Shown piece after piece: positions 60,728 through 64,000 of a DNA stretch of 64,000 nt. Origin of the DNA: Occultella kanbiaonis (lineage in GTDB: Bacteria > Actinomycetota > Actinomycetes > Actinomycetales > Beutenbergiaceae); contig NZ_CP046175.1 of assembly GCF_009708215.1 (NCBI RefSeq), forward strand, positions 2,480,001 to 2,544,000, given 5' to 3'. Position numbers and translations under genes: made by a program. Every line of letters starts with the position of its first letter. Within the stretch, counting starts at the first letter, position 1. The notes under the pieces are model-generated. The model was not told the origin of the DNA and did not search any database. It saw nothing but the letters and a program-made list of their open reading frames with translations.

Positions 60728-61827
60728 TCATGCCCTGCCGTCCGTCGTACCGCCGCGGCGACCACTTCGGCCATGGCTCCGGTCCGCTCCAGGGTGCGGC
60801 GCTGCAGGCGCGCGCCGTTGCCACGCTCGCGCAGTTGCGTCATCGATTCGTGGACGAGGTCCGAGTCGCCGCTGTCCTCGAGTGTCGGCCGTACGTGGGC
60901 CAGGAGAGCATCGATCACCTCAGCGGCCGGCCGCGGCCGGTACGTCGCCGGGTCGAGGAGGTTTCCCTCAAGTCCGTGACGCGCGGCTTGCCAGGTTGCC
61001 AGCCGCAGCATGCGGGTGGGCACGGCCGGGGCCGGGTCACCGGTCGCCGAGTCCCGCGCCGCCGTCTCAACCAGGGCGCGACTGAGTGCTGCCAACAGCA
61101 CCGCATCGGAGGCGTCCTGGCAGATGTCCGCCACGCGCACCTCGACCGTCGGGTACCGGCGGGAGGCGCGGGCGTCGAAGTAGAGCATGCCGTCGTCGAG
61201 GAGTACCTCCGTGGCCAATGCCTCCGAGATCATCTGTTCGTAGGCACGTGCCGACCCGTAGATGTCGGTGGGTCCGGACAACGGCCACCGGATCATCGAC
61301 TGACTCCGGTAGCTCGCATAGGACGTGTCCCGGCCGTGCATGAACGGGGAGTTCGCGCTGATGGCCAGGAGCGCGGGCAACCACACGCGGATCCGGTCGA
61401 GTACCGCGATGGCCTCCTCCGGCGAGTGGATCTGCACGTGCACGTGGCAGCCGCAGATGAGCAGGTCGGAGGCGGCCATGCCGAACCGCTCCACCATCTC
61501 CTCGTACCTGCGCTTCGGCGCGGTCGATGGCTGGACCGGGAGCGGGGAGGTCGCGAGCGCGGCGACGCGAGCGCCCGCCGCCCGCGCCGCCAGATCCGCC
61601 GTACGGCGCCAGGACCGCAGGTCGGCGAGCAGATCGGTCATGCTCTCGCGCGGCGGCGTGTCCGTCTCGAGTTGCTCGCGCTGGAGTTCGCCGACGAGGG
61701 ATCCGCCGCCGTCGTCGTTGCCGGCTGCTCCGCCGAACGGGCGCAGCACCGCGGGCGACATCGACATGGCCACACCCGTTTCGCCGTCGACAAGCAGCAG
61801 TTCTTCCTCCACGCCAACCGTTCGCAT
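60724..61827 (-). CDS. GCS2-family carboxylate-amine ligase (YbdK-like)
   Basis: A 367-residue glutamate-cysteine-ligase-2-family enzyme. Family motifs are RTVGVEEELLLVDGETGVAM, LLICGCHVHVQIHSPEEAIA (metal-binding) and PTVEVRVADICQDASDAVLL. YbdK relatives ligate an amine to the gamma-carboxyl of glutamate, with weak glutamate-cysteine activity; EgtA of ergothioneine synthesis is in the same superfamily. ATG 61827 is chosen; the longer frame to 61923 is low-complexity. It is coupled to topoisomerase IB by ATGA, an odd pairing, and divergent from the PfpI gene. Confidence 0.87.
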   Translation of the reverse strand: MRTVGVEEELLLVDGETGVAMSMSPAVLRPFGGAAGNDDGGGSLVGELQREQLETDTPPRESMTDLLADLRSWRRTADLAARAAGARVAALATSPLPVQPSTAPKRRYEEMVERFGMAASDLLICGCHVHVQIHSPEEAIAVLDRIRVWLPALLAISANSPFMHGRDTSYASYRSQSMIRWPLSGPTDIYGSARAYEQMISEALATEVLLDDGMLYFDARASRRYPTVEVRVADICQDASDAVLLAALSRALVETAARDSATGDPAPAVPTRMLRLATWQAARHGLEGNLLDPATYRPRPAAEVIDALLAHVRPTLEDSGDSDLVHESMTQLRERGNGARLQRRTLERTGAMAEVVAAAVRRTAGHE

Positions 61828-61940
61828 GTGCACAGTCTGAGGGCCTCCTGGGGGTTTCGCTCGATAGGGGCTCCCGGCGGCGGAGCCGGCCGGGGGCTCG
61901 TACGGTCGGGTGCAGTACGGCACCAGAAAGGAGTCCCACC

Positions 61941-62489
61941 ATGTCCCATCTCACCAACAAGACCATCGCCTTCCTCGCCACGAACGGCTTCGAGGACAGC
62001 GAGTTGACGAGCCCTTGGCAGGCGGTGACCGAACACGGCGCGACGGCGGTGCTCATCTCACCGGAGCGCGGCAGCATCACCGGTAAGAAGGGCCACGAGG
62101 CGAGCGTCGACGTTCTCATCGCCGATGTGGATGCGGCCTCCTACGACGGGCTGGTCCTACCCGGCGGAGTCGCGAACGGGGATGCACTGCGGCTGGACCC
62201 GGATGCTGTCGCCTTCGTGCGTGCCATCTTCGACCAGCGCAAGCCTGTCGGGGTGATCTGCCACGGCGGCTGGATCCTGACCGACGCAGATGTCGTGCGC
62301 GGTCGCACGCTCACGTCCTACCCGAGCCTACGGACGGATCTGCGCAACGCTGGTGCGACCTGGGTCGATGAGGAGGTTGTGGTGGACCAGGGACTTGTCA
62401 GTTCCCGTACGCCAGACGACCTGCCGGCGTTCAATGCGAAGCTCGTCGAGGAGTTGGCCGAGGGCGAGCACGCCGGCCAGACAGCCTGA
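61941..62489 (+). CDS. DJ-1/PfpI-family protein
   Basis: A 182-residue type-1 glutamine-amidotransferase-like protein. The nucleophile elbow is KPVGVICHGGWILTDADVVR with the Cys, and the acid of the site is in IAFLATNGFEDSELTSPWQA. Relatives are protease-like (PfpI), deglycase or chaperone proteins of stress responses. ATG 61941 has AAAGGAG at good spacing. It is divergent from the GCS2 gene and converges with the CDF gene. The exact activity is unsettled for this family. Confidence 0.9.
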   Translation: MSHLTNKTIAFLATNGFEDSELTSPWQAVTEHGATAVLISPERGSITGKKGHEASVDVLIADVDAASYDGLVLPGGVANGDALRLDPDAVAFVRAIFDQRKPVGVICHGGWILTDADVVRGRTLTSYPSLRTDLRNAGATWVDEEVVVDQGLVSSRTPDDLPAFNAKLVEELAEGEHAGQTA

Positions 62490-62549
62490 CGGACCGGCAC
62501 GGAACAGGTCAGACCACGTGGCGAGTGCCGGCGCTCGACGGCGGCCGGG

Positions 62550-63464
62550 TCAGTCGTGCATGCCGTGCTCGTGTCCGGAGTGGGTCGAGGGTTCGAGCTG
62601 GAACGTCGAGTGCTGCACGCCGACGTCGAAGTGCTCGGCGACGCAGGCCTGGAGGTCGTCGAGGATGCGGGGCGCGTGGCCGTCCTGGAAGCACTCGTCG
62701 TCGAGCACGATGTGGGCGGTCAGGACGGGCAGTCCGGTGGCGATCTGCGAGGCGTGCAGGTCGTGCACGCCCCGGACGTGCGGCTGGGCGAGGAGATGGT
62801 CGCGCACGACGTCCAGGTCGAGTCCTTCGGGCGTGGTCTCCAGGAGCACGCGGCCGGCCGTGCGCAGGACCGCGAGCGCCCGGGGTGCGATCAGGACGGC
62901 GATGGCGATGCCGGCGAGAGCGTCGGCTCTGGTCCACCCGGTGAAGGTGATGATCAGCGCGCTGACGATCACGGCCACCGAGCCGAGCGCGTCGTTGACC
63001 ACCTCGAGGAACGCGGCCCGCATGTTCAGGTTCGCGTCGCGGCCGGTACTGAGGACTGCGATGGCGGCAACGTTCCCGGCCAGACCGATGATGCCGAAGA
63101 CGAGGGTGCCGGTCGCACCGATCTCGGGTGGCTCGAGGAGCCGCCGCACCCCCTCGATCAGGGCATAGATGCCGACCGCGAACAGCAGCGCCGCCTGCGC
63201 GCCTGCGGCCAGGATCTCGATGCGGCGCCAGCCCCAGGTGCGCCGGGAGGTCGCCGGCCGGGACATCAGGGTCGCGGCCAGCAGGGCCATGAGCAGGCCG
63301 CCCGCGTCGGTGATCATGTGGCCGGCATCGACGAACAGCGCCAGGCTCCCGGTGATCAGGGCGCCGATCACCTGGGAGACCAGGATGGTGGCGGTGATCG
63401 CGAACGCGATCGCCAGCCGTCCCCGGTGCGTGGTCGGCGGGTGTGCATGGCTGTGCTCACCCAT
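62550..63464 (-). CDS. CDF-family cation efflux protein (CzcD/ZitB-like)
   Basis: A 304-residue cation diffusion facilitator with six helices and a cytoplasmic metal domain. Site A: GSLALFVDAGHMITDAGGLL (His-xxx-Asp) and FLEVVNDALGSVAVIVSALI, where Glu replaces the more common first His (ExxxD). The His-rich ends (GEHSHAHPPTTH, THSGHEHGMHD) fit Zn/Cd/Co transport. ATG 63464 is just 2 bp after the ArsR stop, so the metal-sensing repressor controls it as one operon. Exports zinc-like divalent cations with proton exchange. Confidence 0.9.
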   Translation of the reverse strand: MGEHSHAHPPTTHRGRLAIAFAITATILVSQVIGALITGSLALFVDAGHMITDAGGLLMALLAATLMSRPATSRRTWGWRRIEILAAGAQAALLFAVGIYALIEGVRRLLEPPEIGATGTLVFGIIGLAGNVAAIAVLSTGRDANLNMRAAFLEVVNDALGSVAVIVSALIITFTGWTRADALAGIAIAVLIAPRALAVLRTAGRVLLETTPEGLDLDVVRDHLLAQPHVRGVHDLHASQIATGLPVLTAHIVLDDECFQDGHAPRILDDLQACVAEHFDVGVQHSTFQLEPSTHSGHEHGMHD

Positions 63465-63466
63465 GG

Positions 63467-63877
63467 TCACGGTGCCCTGTTCGGGTGCGCCCGCAGGTCC
63501 GCCGGGGCCGGGTTCGAGGTGGTCCCGATGCCGTAGTTCGGGCACAGGGTCACGACGTATCCGGTGGCCGCGAGCAGGCGTTCCGCGCTCGCGAGCACAT
63601 CGAGCAGTTCGGCGGAGGTGCTCAGCGAGAACATCGAGGCTCGACCCTGCGGCCGGGACGCCACGAGCCCGCAGTCACGCAGACAGGCGAGGTGTGCGCT
63701 GACCGTCGACTGGGCGAGACCGAGGTGCTCGGTGAGGTCACGGACCTTGTGCTCGCCGAGCGTCAGGTGCTGCAGGATCGCCAACCGGGTCGGGTCGGAC
63801 AGGCCATGGAACAGCGCCGCCGCCGGCGCCAGGTCCTGCGCTGCGGCAGTGTCCGCCTCGCGGTTCAGCATCGTCAT
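63467..63877 (-). CDS. ArsR/SmtB-family metalloregulator (CmtR-like)
   Basis: A 136-residue winged-helix repressor: FHGLSDPTRLAILQHLTLGE, LTEHLGLAQSTVSAHLACLR and DCGLVASRPQGRASMFSLST. The Cys in the recognition-helix region (LACLRDCGL) and the late Cys in VVTLCPNYG are placed as in CmtR of mycobacteria, which senses Cd/Pb. It would leave DNA on metal binding and free the CDF gene. The operator palindrome covers its own -10 and start codon. ATG 63877 is used; an ATG two codons later is possible. Confidence 0.88.
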   Translation of the reverse strand: MTMLNREADTAAAQDLAPAAALFHGLSDPTRLAILQHLTLGEHKVRDLTEHLGLAQSTVSAHLACLRDCGLVASRPQGRASMFSLSTSAELLDVLASAERLLAATGYVVTLCPNYGIGTTSNPAPADLRAHPNRAP

Positions 63878-63889
63878 ATGACGATGATA
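63869..63889 (-). promoter_or_regulatory. ArsR operator and leaderless promoter over the start codon
   Basis: CATCGTCATATGACGATG (63869-63886) is a perfect 18-bp palindrome; the ATG of the regulator is in its middle. On the minus strand the -10 box TATCAT (63884-63889; 5 of 6) lies 6 nt before that ATG, so transcription should start at the A. The -35 is weak (TTCAGC at 17 bp). Repressor binding would block -10, start site and start codon together. Confidence 0.65.
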
Positions 63890-63971
63890 GCGGCTTTCGA
63901 CGTCAGGCTGAAGGCCACGGTGGACTCACGCCGGCGTCGGTCCGAAGGGCTCGCCCACCGTCGCGTTCGCC

Positions 63972-64000
63972 TCAGGCGGCGCCACCGTTGACGTGGAGCA
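63972..64000 (-). CDS. Last codons of a gene entering from the right, maybe SDR
   Basis: A minus-strand frame from the right edge reads LHVNGGAA and stops at TGA (63972-63974). Many SDR enzymes end VLHVNGG or similar, so this could be the C-terminus of one. Only eight residues are visible, so the call is weak. Confidence 0.35.

Overview
The window is high-GC (about 70%) bacterial chromosome with dense gene packing, GTG starts, frequent ATGA stop/start overlaps and a conserved xerD ... parA-scpA-scpB-rluB-tyrA-cmk-plsC-der run. Together with a secreted GDPD, holin-X/DUF3618 membrane genes, an ANTAR regulator and Eis- and MpaB-family proteins, this points to an actinomycete, probably of the order Micrococcales. 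I cannot place it to genus. No insertion sequence, prophage or CRISPR array was seen.

Layout. 3-650: end of xerD. 651-8052: an accessory block between xerD and parA, made of two gene remnants (HxlR and SARP type), a MerR regulator coupled to a transglutaminase-like protein, a D-serine-dehydratase-like PLP enzyme, a lactonase-fold protein, an MFS exporter and an Eis-type acetyltransferase. 8053-16912: core genes for chromosome segregation (parA, scpA, scpB), rRNA modification (rluB), tyrosine synthesis (tyrA), nucleotide and lipid metabolism (cmk, plsC) and ribosome assembly (der). 16909-23681: DMT exporter with a LysR regulator, then a minus-strand set containing an MpaB-type oxygenase, a PIG-L deacetylase, a two-enzyme fusion (Gfo/Idh/MocA dehydrogenase plus aldo-keto reductase) and its LacI regulator. 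23757-31901: tRNA-Pro, small enzymes and hydrolases, and a heterodimeric ABC exporter. 32113-38870: a complete sugar-acid uptake and catabolism unit (SDR dehydrogenase, mannonate-dehydratase-type enolase-superfamily enzyme, ABC importer, LacI regulator) with two matching operator palindromes. 38880-40602: a HEAT-repeat protein and a MerR regulator that itself carries HEAT-like repeats, behind a textbook MerR promoter. 40612-43970: membrane proteins and a secreted phosphodiesterase.

44070-62489 reads as a stress island: Dps and a Fur-family regulator sharing a near-identical upstream box, an SDR/zinc-ADH/FAD-Rieske operon, transporters, a decayed nadE, isochorismatase, GAF-ANTAR regulator, BrkB, the DUF3618/holin-X/amphipathic-helix trio, an epimerase fused to a helical domain, STAS, CsbD, topoisomerase IB, a GCS2-type ligase and a PfpI-family protein. 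The window ends with an ArsR/CDF metal-efflux pair and the last codons of another gene.

The observations I rate highest are the MerR-HEAT/HEAT module with its 19-bp-spacer promoter, the shared Dps/Fur box, recurring -10/6-nt/start-codon geometry that implies leaderless mRNAs for several regulators, the nadE pseudogene, and three unusual domain fusions. All family names are from reading motifs in the translations; no database search was run.
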